A DNA stretch of 64,000 nucleotides from Lewinellaceae bacterium (lineage in GTDB: Bacteria; Bacteroidota; Bacteroidia; Chitinophagales; Saprospiraceae): the NCBI GenBank assembly GCA_016708875.1, contig JADJFA010000012.1, positions 1-64,000 on the forward strand, read 5' to 3'. Shown here one piece after another: positions 22,500 through 31,730 of this stretch (the first letter of the stretch is position 1; each line of letters opens with the position of its first letter). The position numbers and the translations under genes are program-made. A model generated the notes under the pieces. That model made no database searches and was not told where the DNA came from. It saw only the letters and a program-made list of their open reading frames with translations.

Positions 22500-24220
22500 T
22501 AACCAGAGCCAAGGTGGCGAGTACTTTCGTCCTCTCCACCACCGGACGTACAGTTCGGGTAACACGGCGGTTCATTAAGTTTTACGACGAAGGTGTATGT
22601 ATCCATAAGTGGGACATACCCCTTTTTGTTTTAAGCGTTCATTGGTGATCGTACTTTGGAGGATTGGGCTGTGCGCTATGCGCCAGTAAACCTTTCTTGT
22701 TACCCCATTCATAGGCTTTCTGTTTGCTAGCCCCAACTTTTGCAGATTGCTTATCCGCGTCTTCACCGCTCTCCATTGTTTCCAGATGCATCCGTAGCCG
22801 GGCTTGCATCCATTCGTCCAGTCGAATCAGGTGTTGCCTTGCGTTTGCCTTGTAAAAGTATTCACCCATCCCCGTGTCACTTGTGACAGTTTCAGTAGCC
22901 TTTCATCCAACTGACCGGCTAACTTCGTTGGGTGAGACGTTTTATTTTCTCCCTTTCTATCCAGTCAATCAGACTGGCCAGTATCCGTTCGGCTCCCCTT
23001 TGGCTGCTCGTGAAGATACTTATGTCATCGGCGTATCTTACAAACTTATGTCCACGGCTTTCCAGCTCCTTGTCCAATAGGTCTAACATGATGTTGGACA
23101 ATATCGGGCTTAGGGGCCCGCCCTGTGGCGTACCCTCCATGTTCCGTACGATTACTCCATTCTCCATAACCCCGCTCTCTAAGTAGCGGCGTATCAGCCG
23201 TAGTACTCGCTTGTCGCTTATTCCTCGGCTTAATATGGACATCAGTTTGTCGTGGTTTACACGGTCAAAGAACTTTTCCAAGTCTATTTCTACGATGTAT
23301 CGAAGACCGCTCGGTGGCATCCAGCGCTCGTGCGCCGAACGACCCCGTCGAAACCCATAACTAGTCTCGAGAACATCCCATCATATTCCTTGTCCAAAGC
23401 CGCGCTACGTTTGTTGGCATCCGATCTATCACCGTAGGAATCCCCAATTGTCTCACGCCACCGTTCGGCTTCGGTATTTCTACCCGTCTCACCGCTTCGG
23501 GGCGGTACTTCCCTTCCAACACCGACGTTTGCAACTCCTTCCAATGCTGCACAAGATAACTGAACAAGTCTTCCGCTTTCATCCCGTCTGTGCCGGTGCG
23601 CCGTCGTTGCTCATTACCCGCCCGGGCAATCGCAAGTTCCGCTCATTGACGATGTCTTCCAGTGTCACCATAAATAACGCTTTGTGTTGTCGTTTGTAGT
23701 CATTCCCGGAGCAGTCGTTGGATCAACTCTCCTGCCTTGTCTCCGGATTCCGTCCTTACCTCCGGCAGAAGTCCCGTTCCTAAAAAAAAAAAAAACGGTG
23801 TGGCTGTCTTTGCACCAACGCCCTAATCTTGTGGTAAAACTGCGTACCTTAATGTTCGGCCCTTCCCTCAAAAAAAATTGAAGTACTATGGCCTCTGCTG
23901 ACTTCTGCCGCCTTGTGCTTCGGCACTCGCTCGTACCTCAGCCTCCGGCTGACGCAGATCTCCAGGTAAGAACGCTAACCTTCACCCCATCTACCCGCCA
24001 TTTACCACCTTGCGCTCCGGGCAGCGGTAGGGCTTCGTTTTGTTTTGCAAACTCACCCGCGCAAAGTGGCCTTGTATGTGGTTTCTGTTCGTCGGGCCAG
24101 GGTTTTGCCGCCGGCTTCCTTCAGATTCCACCTCACGGTGGACACCCTTGCCTTGGGCTAACACTCTGCCAAGCGTGTAGCGGACTTGCACCGCCGAGTT
24201 AGCGCCCGTGCCGGGCGCAC
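22500..24220 (-). mobile_element. Degraded group IIC intron
   Basis: The 5' end on the minus strand is gtgcgcccggcacgggcgc at 24220, the conserved start of bacterial class C introns. Domain I-III text follows (aagggtgtccaccgtgaggt, gaatctgaaggaagc, gagtttgcaaaacaaaacg, gaagtcagcagaggccatag). Domain V is at about 22535-22573 (gaaccgccgtgttacccgaa to gtccggtggtggagagg). The 5' end abuts the T-run of an intrinsic terminator, the known target preference of class C introns. The 3' end could not be fixed; about 22500 is an estimate. The encoded reverse transcriptase is broken. Confidence 0.85.
22575..23671 (-). pseudogene. ltrA: Group II intron reverse transcriptase/maturase, broken
   Basis: Pieces in several frames line up with an LtrA-type protein: MVTLEDIVNERNL, then VEIPKPNGGVRQLGIPTVID, then EIDLEKFFDRVNHDKLMSIL, EGTPQGGPLSPILSNIMLDL, the catalytic FVRYADD box, and the C-terminal maturase end YWRIAHSPILQSTI to GYIHLRRKT. 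Besides at least four frame changes, the stretch that should follow the YADD region (the LGF box and start of the thumb, roughly 50 residues) is missing: DWIEREKIKRLTQRS runs almost directly into the QLDERLLKLSQVTRGW region. That deletion is not a sequencing slip, so this copy is probably dead. Confidence 0.82.
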
Positions 24221-24260
24221 AAAAAAAACGGGGATCTCGCTGGCTGCGAGATGCCCGTTT
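24221..24260 (-). terminator. Intrinsic terminator of the RlpA-like gene
   Basis: On the minus strand, aacgggcatctcgc pairs with gcgagatccccgtt across a short loop and is followed by eight T. It lies 32 bp after the stop at 24292, and the group IIC intron begins at the next base. Confidence 0.9.
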
Positions 24261-24291
24261 AAAATATCTTAATATCTTAATATCCCAACTA

Positions 24292-25116
24292 TTACATCCC
24301 CGCCAAATCCACCACAAAACAACCTTTGTACCCCTTTTTGGCAGCGATCTTTTGCTGTGCAGCGGCGGTTTTGGCGTCGGAGAATGGGCCTATGATGACC
24401 CTGTAGGTGCTTTTGTTGTACACTTCGTCATTTTCGACACTCACCAGTGCTTTAAGCGGCCATTCTTGTTGAAGTTTTTTGAGCACTGGTATCACATTGT
24501 CGGCATCGTACAGCGTGGTTACTTGCACTCCGAAACCTTCCTTTCGGGATTTTTGAATGTCAACAGCGAAGAGTTCCGTGGGCTGTTTGGCGCCTTGTGC
24601 ACTTTTACCTGTCAGTGCTTTTATACCGGATGGTTTCGGATCGCCGGTACTGTATTGTGCAGGACTGGCAGCAAGTTTCGTAGCCCTCGTGTCGCCGCGG
24701 GCGACCAGAAGAGAGGCATTGCCATCGGTTTCTGCTGCCACCCGAGCGGTGGCAGTCGCGCCCACGACTTCAATTTTCACCTGGGTCACCCCTATTTTAA
24801 TAAGGCCGATTTCTTCTGCGGCGGCACGTGAAATGTCTGTTACATAACCTTCCACAAACGGGCCGCGGTCGTTGACACGAACAATCACGGATTTTTTGTT
24901 GTCGAGGCGTGTTACTTTGATTTTGGTGCCGAAAGCGAGGGTTTTATGGGCACAAGTGAATTCAAACTTGTCGTATTTCTCGCCACTGGCAGTTTTGCGG
25001 CCGTGGAGCGAATCGGCGTAGTAGCCAGCTTTGCCAACTTCTTCCTTTTGAAGCAGGAAGGACGAGCATAATGCCAAGGCGAATAAAGCGGCGAAAGCGT
25101 AGAAAGTCTGGCGCAT
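24292..25116 (-). CDS. rlpA: RlpA-like septal protein with SPOR domain
   Basis: A 274-residue exported protein. Residues 1-22 form a hydrophobic leader. Residues 28-115 are a double-psi beta-barrel of the RlpA family (GKAGYYADSLHGRKTASGEK, VIVRVNDRGPF, TDISRAAAEEIGL). After a low-complexity linker, residues 195-270 form a SPOR domain (GFGVQVTTLYDADNVIPVLK, YRVIIGPFSDAKTAA). RlpA proteins act at the division septum as lytic transglycosylases or binders, and SPOR binds denuded glycan. The DRGPF motif is kept. Its terminator is intact, and an intron sits just behind it. Confidence 0.9.
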   Translation of the reverse strand: MRQTFYAFAALFALALCSSFLLQKEEVGKAGYYADSLHGRKTASGEKYDKFEFTCAHKTLAFGTKIKVTRLDNKKSVIVRVNDRGPFVEGYVTDISRAAAEEIGLIKIGVTQVKIEVVGATATARVAAETDGNASLLVARGDTRATKLAASPAQYSTGDPKPSGIKALTGKSAQGAKQPTELFAVDIQKSRKEGFGVQVTTLYDADNVIPVLKKLQQEWPLKALVSVENDEVYNKSTYRVIIGPFSDAKTAAAQQKIAAKKGYKGCFVVDLAGM

Positions 25117-25291
25117 CTGTAGGAGATTTTGTTGTTATTGGTTGCTGTTTATCATGTTCAGGTAGCAAAACGTCCGATTCGCAAATTTCGTCAGCGAGCG
25201 AGCCATTTTTTCAACCCTTTGAAAATCAGGTCAAAACACGGTTGTTTTTCTGAATTAACCAAATATAAGGTAAAATCTGTTCCATGATATT

Positions 25292-25362
25292 AAACACATA
25301 GGCACATTATGGCACATAGTGTTGAAAATCACAGCTATGTGTCCTACTGTGCCTATGTGTTT
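25292..25362. repeat. Intergenic inverted repeat
   Basis: Arms aaacacataggcaca and its exact complement (25348-25362) enclose a second, weaker pair built on cacatag / ctatgtg. It lies in the 306-bp divergent gap between rlpA and the M1 peptidase, which otherwise holds only the peptidase promoter. Confidence 0.8.
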
Positions 25363-25389
25363 CAAATATACTAATTGCGTTCACTTACT

Positions 25390-25397
25390 TATGTTTG
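25390..25397 (+). promoter_or_regulatory. Bacteroidota -7 box (tatgtttg)
   Basis: It matches the TAnnTTTG consensus 26 bp ahead of the peptidase start at 25423. No strong -33 TTG was assigned. Confidence 0.5.
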
Positions 25398-25422
25398 CCA
25401 AAATTTTTCAATTTGGATTTAT

Positions 25423-27300
25423 ATGCGATTTTTACTCCTCTTCATTTTCCTACTCCTGTTTATCGGGGAAAACATAGCCCAAAACACCAGCCTTCCCTTT
25501 CCTCGAAATTTTGAGAACTCCTATGAAAAAGGTCTGCGCAGTTGGGATGGAAACCCCGGCCCTAACTACTGGCAAAACCGCTCCGACTACAAAATCAATA
25601 TCAGTCTCAATCCCAAGGAGCACGAGTTGGAAGGCTCCCAGGAAGTAACCTACTACAACAACAGTCCCGATACGCTCAGAATGATTCGCCTCAAACTACT
25701 GGCTGATCTCTACCGGAAAGGCGGCCAACGTGCCAATGATGTGGATCCAAATGACGTGACCGATGGCGTAGAAATCGAACATCTGACCATAAATGGTGTG
25801 CCAGTAGCAAAATCCGCCCAAAACCGACACGATTGCTATCTCGACATTCAGTTAAAATCACCGCTGGCTGCCAAAAGTTCGCTCAAACTTTCCGTCGCCT
25901 GGGAGTACACCCTGCCTGCCTCCGAACACGCCACAAGGGAATGTATATGCGACCCAACAACCTTTTTCATCCCCTATTTTTATCCTGAAATTGCGGTGTA
26001 CGATGACCTGCACGGCTGGGCAAGTGCGCCGTATAATGGATTGCAGGAATTTTACCACGCTTTCTCCAACTACGCCGTAAGCATCATATTGCCAAAGGGT
26101 TATCAGGCTTGGGCCACCGGCGAATGGCAAAATGCAGCCGAAATTTTGCAGCCGCAATATCTTGAACGCTGGCAAGAAGCGCATACAAACCCGGAAGTGA
26201 TCAGCATTTTTTCAGAAGCGGAATTGAAGTCGGGAAGGGTATTCAAAAACCTCAAGAAAAATGTATTCCACTTCAAAGCAACGGATGTGCCGGACTTCGC
26301 TTTTGCAGCGAGCGATCATTACAATTGGGATGCTACTTCAGTGGTGGTGGACGATAAAACAAATCGCCGCACCCTGGTCAGCGCGGCCTACGATTCTCAA
26401 TCAAGGGATTTCAAACGTGTAGCCCGCATCGCCGCTGATGGCATCCGCTTGATGAGCACCTGGCTACCCGGTTACCCCTTCCCCTACCCTAGCCTCACCG
26501 TTTTTAATGGCAATGACGGCATGGAATACCCCATGATGATCAACGACGCGAGTGTGTCCGAAGATTATGTGACAAGCCTAACGGTCCACGAAGCATCACA
26601 CACTTACTTCCCGTTCATGATGGGGACCAACGAGCAGTACTACGCCTGGATGGATGAGGGCTGGGCCAGTTTTTTTGACCATTTTCTGGCAGACAGCCTT
26701 GATAATAAAAATAGCCGCATCGGATCCTGGGGTTTTTGCAACGACTGGGAGGTGCCGCCGATGGTGCCCTCACGCGCTTTGGATGGCCGTTCGTATGGCT
26801 TTGCTGCTTACACGCGGCCACAATTGGCCTACACCCAGTTGTACGACATGTTGGGATCCGAGAAATTTCATAAGTGCATGACTATTTACATGGACCGTTG
26901 GAAAGGCAAGCACCCGGGGCCTTACGAGTTTTTCAACACCTTCAACAACGTTTCTGGTCAAAACCTCGACTGGTTTTGGAAACCCTGGTTTTTTGAGTTT
27001 GGTTACCCCGATTTGAAATTGGAGGTGGCAAAAATGGACAACGTGACAGGCGGCGGAAACGCCAATTATGTAATCTACGTCGAAAGAAAAGGCAACATCC
27101 CTGTGCCCGTTCATTTGGAAATCGAATACGCCGATGGCTCTAAGGAACATATTCATAAAACGGCGGAGGAGTGGAAGAATGAAGACAAACGCGTGCTCCA
27201 ACTTAAGATTTCAGCAGGAAAAACCCCGAAAAAGGTGACTTTAGGTGACAAAACCATTCCCGAAGCAAAACCAAAAGACAATGTTTGGCAGGGGGGATAA
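25423..27300 (+). CDS. M1-family zinc metallopeptidase, exported
   Basis: Start 25423 is preferred over 25375 because it opens at once with a signal peptide (MRFLLLFIFLLLFIGENIAQ). The 625-residue protein has the gluzincin signature HEASH at residues 389-393 and the third zinc ligand Glu412 in DEGWASFF, with the usual 18-residue spacing. The GAMEN-type exopeptidase box appears as NGMEYPMM-like DGMEYPMM just before it, so a true aminopeptidase is likely but not certain. Such proteins in Bacteroidota degrade peptides in the periplasm or outside. No T9SS tail is visible. Confidence 0.9.
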   Translation: MRFLLLFIFLLLFIGENIAQNTSLPFPRNFENSYEKGLRSWDGNPGPNYWQNRSDYKINISLNPKEHELEGSQEVTYYNNSPDTLRMIRLKLLADLYRKGGQRANDVDPNDVTDGVEIEHLTINGVPVAKSAQNRHDCYLDIQLKSPLAAKSSLKLSVAWEYTLPASEHATRECICDPTTFFIPYFYPEIAVYDDLHGWASAPYNGLQEFYHAFSNYAVSIILPKGYQAWATGEWQNAAEILQPQYLERWQEAHTNPEVISIFSEAELKSGRVFKNLKKNVFHFKATDVPDFAFAASDHYNWDATSVVVDDKTNRRTLVSAAYDSQSRDFKRVARIAADGIRLMSTWLPGYPFPYPSLTVFNGNDGMEYPMMINDASVSEDYVTSLTVHEASHTYFPFMMGTNEQYYAWMDEGWASFFDHFLADSLDNKNSRIGSWGFCNDWEVPPMVPSRALDGRSYGFAAYTRPQLAYTQLYDMLGSEKFHKCMTIYMDRWKGKHPGPYEFFNTFNNVSGQNLDWFWKPWFFEFGYPDLKLEVAKMDNVTGGGNANYVIYVERKGNIPVPVHLEIEYADGSKEHIHKTAEEWKNEDKRVLQLKISAGKTPKKVTLGDKTIPEAKPKDNVWQGG

Positions 27301-27404
27301 CCATAATTTCACAAAGACGTTATTTTGTTTCAGTCTAAATTGTACCTTGCTCCCGATAATTGAATGCCCACTTTTCAAAAGCAATTAACACAATCACTTT
27401 CAGT

Positions 27405-28565
27405 ATGAGAAACAAATTTACAACGCTACTCCTCGCCCTGTTCACGACAAGTATTTTCATTGCTTGTGGGGATTCCGACGATAACTCTGTAGAACCACTT
27501 AAAAAAGAAGCGCTCGAGCAATATGCCAACCTTGTATTGGCCAATTATGACGACAGTTACAATACCGCGCTCACCCTCAAGCAAGCCATAGACGCATTTC
27601 TGGCTGCTCCTACCGACGCTGGTTTTCAGGCTTGTAAAACCGCTTGGCTCAATGCCCGGAATCCTTACGGTCAGACGGAGGCATTCCGTTTTTACGGTGG
27701 CCCCATTGACGACGCCGATGGCCCGGAGGGCATGATTAACGCCTGGCCAATGGACGAAAATTTTATTGATTACGTTCAGGGACAACCCAATGCGGGCATT
27801 ATCAACAATCCTGCAGCACAGCCCGTCATCAACAAACAAGTATTGGTAGGTCTCAACGAGGTCTTATCCGAAACGGCCATTTTCACCGGGTGGCATGCAC
27901 TTGAGTTCTTACTCTGGGGACAAGATTTAAGCACAAATGGCCCAGGCGCCCGTCCTTACACAGATTATATTGTGGGCGCTGGTGGTACGGCTGCAAATCA
28001 AGACCGTCGTGGCCAATATCTGCAAGTTGCAGTTGACTTACTGTTGGAACATCTTGCTCAAGTGCGCGATGAATGGAAATCTGGTGGCGCTTATCGTCAG
28101 GAATTTTTGAACGAAAAAACCAACGGCGAAGCCATGGGGCTGATTTTTTCTGGTCTGAAAGAATTTACGAAAACTGAAATTGCGGGCGAACGGATGTTTG
28201 TTGCCCTTGACTCAAAAGATCAGGAACACGAACACTCCTGTTTTTCCGACAACACGATTGCAGATTTGAAAATGAACCTGTTGGGGGTTAAAAACGTGTA
28301 TTTTGGTAGCTATAGTTATACGACAATCGGAACGGAAGTTACGGGCCGAAGCTTTAACGACATTGCTGAACAATTAGGCCCTGCATCTTCAAATGCTGTT
28401 CGTGCCGCATTTGAAGATGCAGAAGCTAAAATAAACGCCATCCCGGGTCCTTTTGACCAGGCAATACTCAACAACGACGCTGAAATCGCCGCCGCAATTA
28501 CCGCGCTGGAAGTCTTGGGCGACCGCCTGGCGGAGGCTGGCAAAGCGATTGGAGCAGAGTTTTAA
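27405..28565 (+). CDS. Imelysin-family lipoprotein (peptidase M75 / IrpA-like)
   Basis: Start 27405 is chosen because MRNKFTTLLLALFTTSIFIA leads directly to a lipobox Cys (IACGDSDD). The rest, about 385 residues, is an imelysin domain: LKQAIDAFLAAPTD, AWLNARNPYGQTEAFRFYGG, and the signature FTGWHALEFLLWGQD (the GxHxxE motif). Imelysin proteins are linked to iron uptake or metal binding at the envelope; a peptidase role has been questioned. It is followed, after a short palindrome, by a di-heme oxidoreductase, a pairing common in this phylum. Confidence 0.92.
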   Translation: MRNKFTTLLLALFTTSIFIACGDSDDNSVEPLKKEALEQYANLVLANYDDSYNTALTLKQAIDAFLAAPTDAGFQACKTAWLNARNPYGQTEAFRFYGGPIDDADGPEGMINAWPMDENFIDYVQGQPNAGIINNPAAQPVINKQVLVGLNEVLSETAIFTGWHALEFLLWGQDLSTNGPGARPYTDYIVGAGGTAANQDRRGQYLQVAVDLLLEHLAQVRDEWKSGGAYRQEFLNEKTNGEAMGLIFSGLKEFTKTEIAGERMFVALDSKDQEHEHSCFSDNTIADLKMNLLGVKNVYFGSYSYTTIGTEVTGRSFNDIAEQLGPASSNAVRAAFEDAEAKINAIPGPFDQAILNNDAEIAAAITALEVLGDRLAEAGKAIGAEF

Positions 28566-28575
28566 AGTCGAATGA

Positions 28576-28640
28576 GATATTTGGATATTGATATATTAGG
28601 ATATTCGGTAAATATTCAAATATATCAATATTCAAATATC
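28576..28640. repeat. AT-rich intergenic inverted repeat
   Basis: Arms gatatttggatattgatata and tatatcaatattcaaatatc pair with one mismatch and fill the 91-bp gap between the imelysin and oxidoreductase genes. Confidence 0.75.
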
Positions 28641-28656
28641 TAAATACCGTATAACC

Positions 28657-30057
28657 ATGCGTTTGCTTTTATTATTCATTGCTATTCCATTCATTTTCTC
28701 TGCTTGTAAAAAGGGAGCGAATGATGGTATTGCACAAGTTGAACCAGACGAGCAATACGTGGGAGGCGCAAATGGCACCACATTTGATTTTGGTCAAAAC
28801 GCCTTTGGCGGTCAAGTGAATGGACTGAGCCCCGAACAAAGTGGTTTTTTTGTGACCGGCAATTCTTTTTTTCGCTCCAATTGGATCACAGCACCCGCCT
28901 CTGTTCAATCACTTGATGGTCTTGGGCCGATATTCAACGCCATTTCCTGTAGCAGTTGCCATTTTAAAGATGGCCGGGCAAAGCCGCCCGCTCAACCTGA
29001 AGACCCCTTAAATGGCTTGCTTTTTCGCCTCAGCATTCCCGGAACGGATGCATATGGCGGGCCATTAGGCGACCCGGTTTACGGCGGGCAATTGCAGGAC
29101 AAAGCCATACTGAATGTACAAAACGAAGCAAGGGTAAGGGTCAGTTATCAGGAAATCAGTGGCCAATATGCCGACGGCGCCAGTTATTCTCTTCGCCAGC
29201 CAGTATACGAATTTCTGGATTTGGGCTTTGGTGACTTTGCGCCTGGCATGATGTTTTCGCCACGCATCGGGCCACAAATGCCTGGTTTGGGGCTCTTGGA
29301 AATTATTCCAGAAGCAGACATTATTGCTTTCGCGGACGAAACCGACAGCGACCAAAATGGCATTTCGGGAAGGCCCAACTATGTATGGGATGTTGAAACG
29401 CAACAAGTTGTAATGGGCCGTTTTGGTTGGAAAGCCAACCAGCCAAATTTGAGCCAACAAACTGCAGGCGCTTTCAATGGAGACCTTGGCATTACGAGCA
29501 CCTTATTCCCTCAAGATCATCTTAGCCCCACTCAACAACAGCAATACCCAAACGTGCCCAATGGTGGAACGCCTGAAATAAGCGATGATATTTTTCAAAA
29601 AGTGGTGAGTTACACCCGCACGCTTGCTGTACCGGCTCGCCGCGACCATGATGACCAAACCGTTTTACGGGGCAAATTTTTGTTCAATCAGGTCAATTGT
29701 TCAGGCTGCCATCGTCCTTTAATGAACACCGGATTAGGAGGCGAGATCGCGGCTTTGCGCGACCAAAAAATATGGCCTTATACCGACTTGCTCCTGCATG
29801 ATATGGGTTCAGGTTTGGCTGACAATCGGCCCGATTTTTTGGCAACAGGCACTGAATGGCGCACCCCACCACTCTGGGGCATTGGCCTGATCCAAACCGT
29901 GAACCAACATTCTTTCCTGCTCCACGATGGCCGCGCACGAAACATCGAAGAAGCCATTTTATGGCATGCTGGCGAGGCCGAAAAGTCGCGGGACGAATTC
30001 AAAAAACTGAGCAAGGCGGATAGAGATGCATTACTCAAGTTTGTGGAGAGTCTTTAG
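28657..30057 (+). CDS. Di-heme oxidoreductase (DHOR/DUF1111) lipoprotein
   Basis: A 466-residue protein with lipoprotein leader MRLLLLFIAIPFIFSACKKG. Two c-type heme sites are present, CSSCH at residues 98-102 and CSGCH at residues 348-352. Further family marks are FNAISCSSCHFKDGRAKPP, DSDQNGISGRPNYV and WRTPPLWGIGLI with LHDGRARNIEEAI. The family is often named thiol oxidoreductase; its electron donor or substrate is not known from sequence. The neighbouring imelysin gene suggests a joint role in metal handling at the cell surface. Confidence 0.92.
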   Translation: MRLLLLFIAIPFIFSACKKGANDGIAQVEPDEQYVGGANGTTFDFGQNAFGGQVNGLSPEQSGFFVTGNSFFRSNWITAPASVQSLDGLGPIFNAISCSSCHFKDGRAKPPAQPEDPLNGLLFRLSIPGTDAYGGPLGDPVYGGQLQDKAILNVQNEARVRVSYQEISGQYADGASYSLRQPVYEFLDLGFGDFAPGMMFSPRIGPQMPGLGLLEIIPEADIIAFADETDSDQNGISGRPNYVWDVETQQVVMGRFGWKANQPNLSQQTAGAFNGDLGITSTLFPQDHLSPTQQQQYPNVPNGGTPEISDDIFQKVVSYTRTLAVPARRDHDDQTVLRGKFLFNQVNCSGCHRPLMNTGLGGEIAALRDQKIWPYTDLLLHDMGSGLADNRPDFLATGTEWRTPPLWGIGLIQTVNQHSFLLHDGRARNIEEAILWHAGEAEKSRDEFKKLSKADRDALLKFVESL

Positions 30058-30058
30058 T

Positions 30059-30130
30059 CACTAATTGCACTAATTTTCACTAAGTGATGTCCTCTTGAAC
30101 TGTATTAGTGTTAATTAGTGCAATTAGTGG
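30059..30130. repeat. Intergenic inverted repeat related to that at 7591
   Basis: Arms cactaattgcactaattttc and a complement built on gtgttaattagtgcaattag flank a spacer of about 25 bases. It lies right after the oxidoreductase stop and has the same design as the palindrome at 7591-7648. Confidence 0.78.
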
Positions 30131-30158
30131 CTCATAACTTTAATGCCTGAAAACCCTC

Positions 30159-30166
30159 TAACTTTG
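30159..30166 (+). promoter_or_regulatory. Bacteroidota -7 box (taactttg)
   Basis: It matches TAnnTTTG, 39 bp ahead of the start at 30206. Confidence 0.45.
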
Positions 30167-30205
30167 TGAACTCCGTATTCCCAATTGCCTTCAACAGCAC
30201 TTATT

Positions 30206-31705
30206 ATGAAAAGAATATACTTCTTATCCTTTTGTCTACTGTGCAGTGTCTCTATGCTTTTCGCCCAAAAAGTAGCGCACACGGCCATCAACCAAACCAA
30301 CGTCAGTCTGCGTGCAAGCGCTACAGTGCTGGGCCAGGTGACGATCAACGCTCCCTCGGCCGGGAAAGTAATTCTCCGCTTCGATGGGTATTGCCTCTCT
30401 TCTGAAGGCGACCGTATCGTATTAGCTGCGAGCCAGACGACGAACTGGGGCCCGAACGATGATTGCGTGGAGTTGGAAGCTCCTAATGCTGATGCAAACA
30501 GCAATGCCTTCTCACATACCCGTGCCTATGATGTGGCCGCTGGCGATCACAATTTTTATGCTGTTGCACAAAATTTTTATGAGATGGATGGCAACGGGAT
30601 CGCGTCAATTTATGGAAGCCTGACCGCAGAATGGTTTCCTGAAATTCCGGGCAAGGCATTTGCCCGCCACAAGGGTTTTTTCTACGAAAATATACTCGTA
30701 GAAGGTGCTCCTCAGGCTTTCAATGCACTCACCATTGATGCACCCGTTTCTGGCAAAGTGCTGGTGCGCTTCGACGGAAAATGCGTGTCGAGTTATGGCG
30801 ACCTCATGTTTTTTGCTGCCAGCAATACGCCTACCTGGAGCGATTATGATGGCAGCACAAGCAATGAAGTGATTGACAACGACTTAAACCGTTTTTCTTT
30901 TTCGCACGTTCGGATGTACGATGTCGCAGCTGGCAGCCACACCTTCTATGCTGTGGTCGAGAATTATTATGAAATTTATGGCAATGGTTTCGCGTCCATT
31001 TATGGAAGTCTTACGGTGCAATTCTACCCAGATACAGATGCATCAACGCTTGCTTTTCTACCCATCACCACTCCATTTGGGGTCGTTATTGAAGGCCCAC
31101 CCGTAACGTTGGGGCAATTTAAAATGAACGCTCCTGTGGCAGGCAAAGTGGAAATAAACCTGGTAGGAACCTGTATCGGCAGCAATGGCGACCAGATCAA
31201 GCTTGCTGCCAGCAATGTGCCAAACTGGGGGCCGAACGATGAAAACATCACATTTGAACCCTATAGTTCAGACCTCAACCGTGTTTCGTTTTCCCATACC
31301 CGTGTATACGATGTTGCTCCAGGAGAGCATGATTTTTACGCGGTCGTCCAAAATGTTGAAGAATACGAGGGAAGTGGTTTGGCGGTGGTGTACGCTAGCT
31401 TTACGGGTCGTTTTTTCCCGGATGGAGCAATTTCCACACAAGAGCCAGAAGCGTTTCAATCTGTCAAGGTCTGGCCCAACCCTGCCTCGGATTTTATTTC
31501 CATTGAATACCCTGAATTGGCAAAGGAATCTTTTTCAATCACGCTTTGTGACGAAAAGGGGAATGTGTTGAAACAGTGTGAAAAAACAGAAAACGACTTT
31601 TCGGAACAACTGCGTTGGGAAGTAGCCAATCTGCCTGCTGCAGTTTATTTTGTCAAATTTGCCAATGCTTCGGGGACAGCGGTTAGGCGGTTTGTTCGTA
31701 TATGA
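30206..31705 (+). CDS. T9SS cargo with three unknown tandem domains
   Basis: Start 30206 opens with MKRIYFLSFCLLCSVSMLFA; the in-frame ATG at 30185 adds only residues before the leader. After the signal peptide come three tandem domains of about 125 residues. Each runs from a segment like LGQVTINAPSAGKVILRFDG through SFSHTRxYDVAAGxHxFYAV to ASIYGSLT and FxP. The last 75 residues are a type IX secretion sorting domain (VWPNPASDFISIEYP to RRFVRI). The protein should be exported through the outer membrane and kept at the surface or released. The repeated domain was not recognised; the alternating pattern suggests a beta-sandwich. Confidence 0.85.
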   Translation: MKRIYFLSFCLLCSVSMLFAQKVAHTAINQTNVSLRASATVLGQVTINAPSAGKVILRFDGYCLSSEGDRIVLAASQTTNWGPNDDCVELEAPNADANSNAFSHTRAYDVAAGDHNFYAVAQNFYEMDGNGIASIYGSLTAEWFPEIPGKAFARHKGFFYENILVEGAPQAFNALTIDAPVSGKVLVRFDGKCVSSYGDLMFFAASNTPTWSDYDGSTSNEVIDNDLNRFSFSHVRMYDVAAGSHTFYAVVENYYEIYGNGFASIYGSLTVQFYPDTDASTLAFLPITTPFGVVIEGPPVTLGQFKMNAPVAGKVEINLVGTCIGSNGDQIKLAASNVPNWGPNDENITFEPYSSDLNRVSFSHTRVYDVAPGEHDFYAVVQNVEEYEGSGLAVVYASFTGRFFPDGAISTQEPEAFQSVKVWPNPASDFISIEYPELAKESFSITLCDEKGNVLKQCEKTENDFSEQLRWEVANLPAAVYFVKFANASGTAVRRFVRI

Positions 31706-31730
31706 ACAGTTATGCAGAATTAGAAATACA

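Noticed and set aside
23684..24202. Plus-strand open frames inside the intron region
   Set aside because: They lie antisense to conserved intron RNA domains and encode no recognisable protein.
24800..25250. Possible tRNA or riboswitch in the rlpA/M1 peptidase gap
   Set aside because: No cloverleaf or known aptamer core could be drawn; the only structure is the palindrome at 25292.
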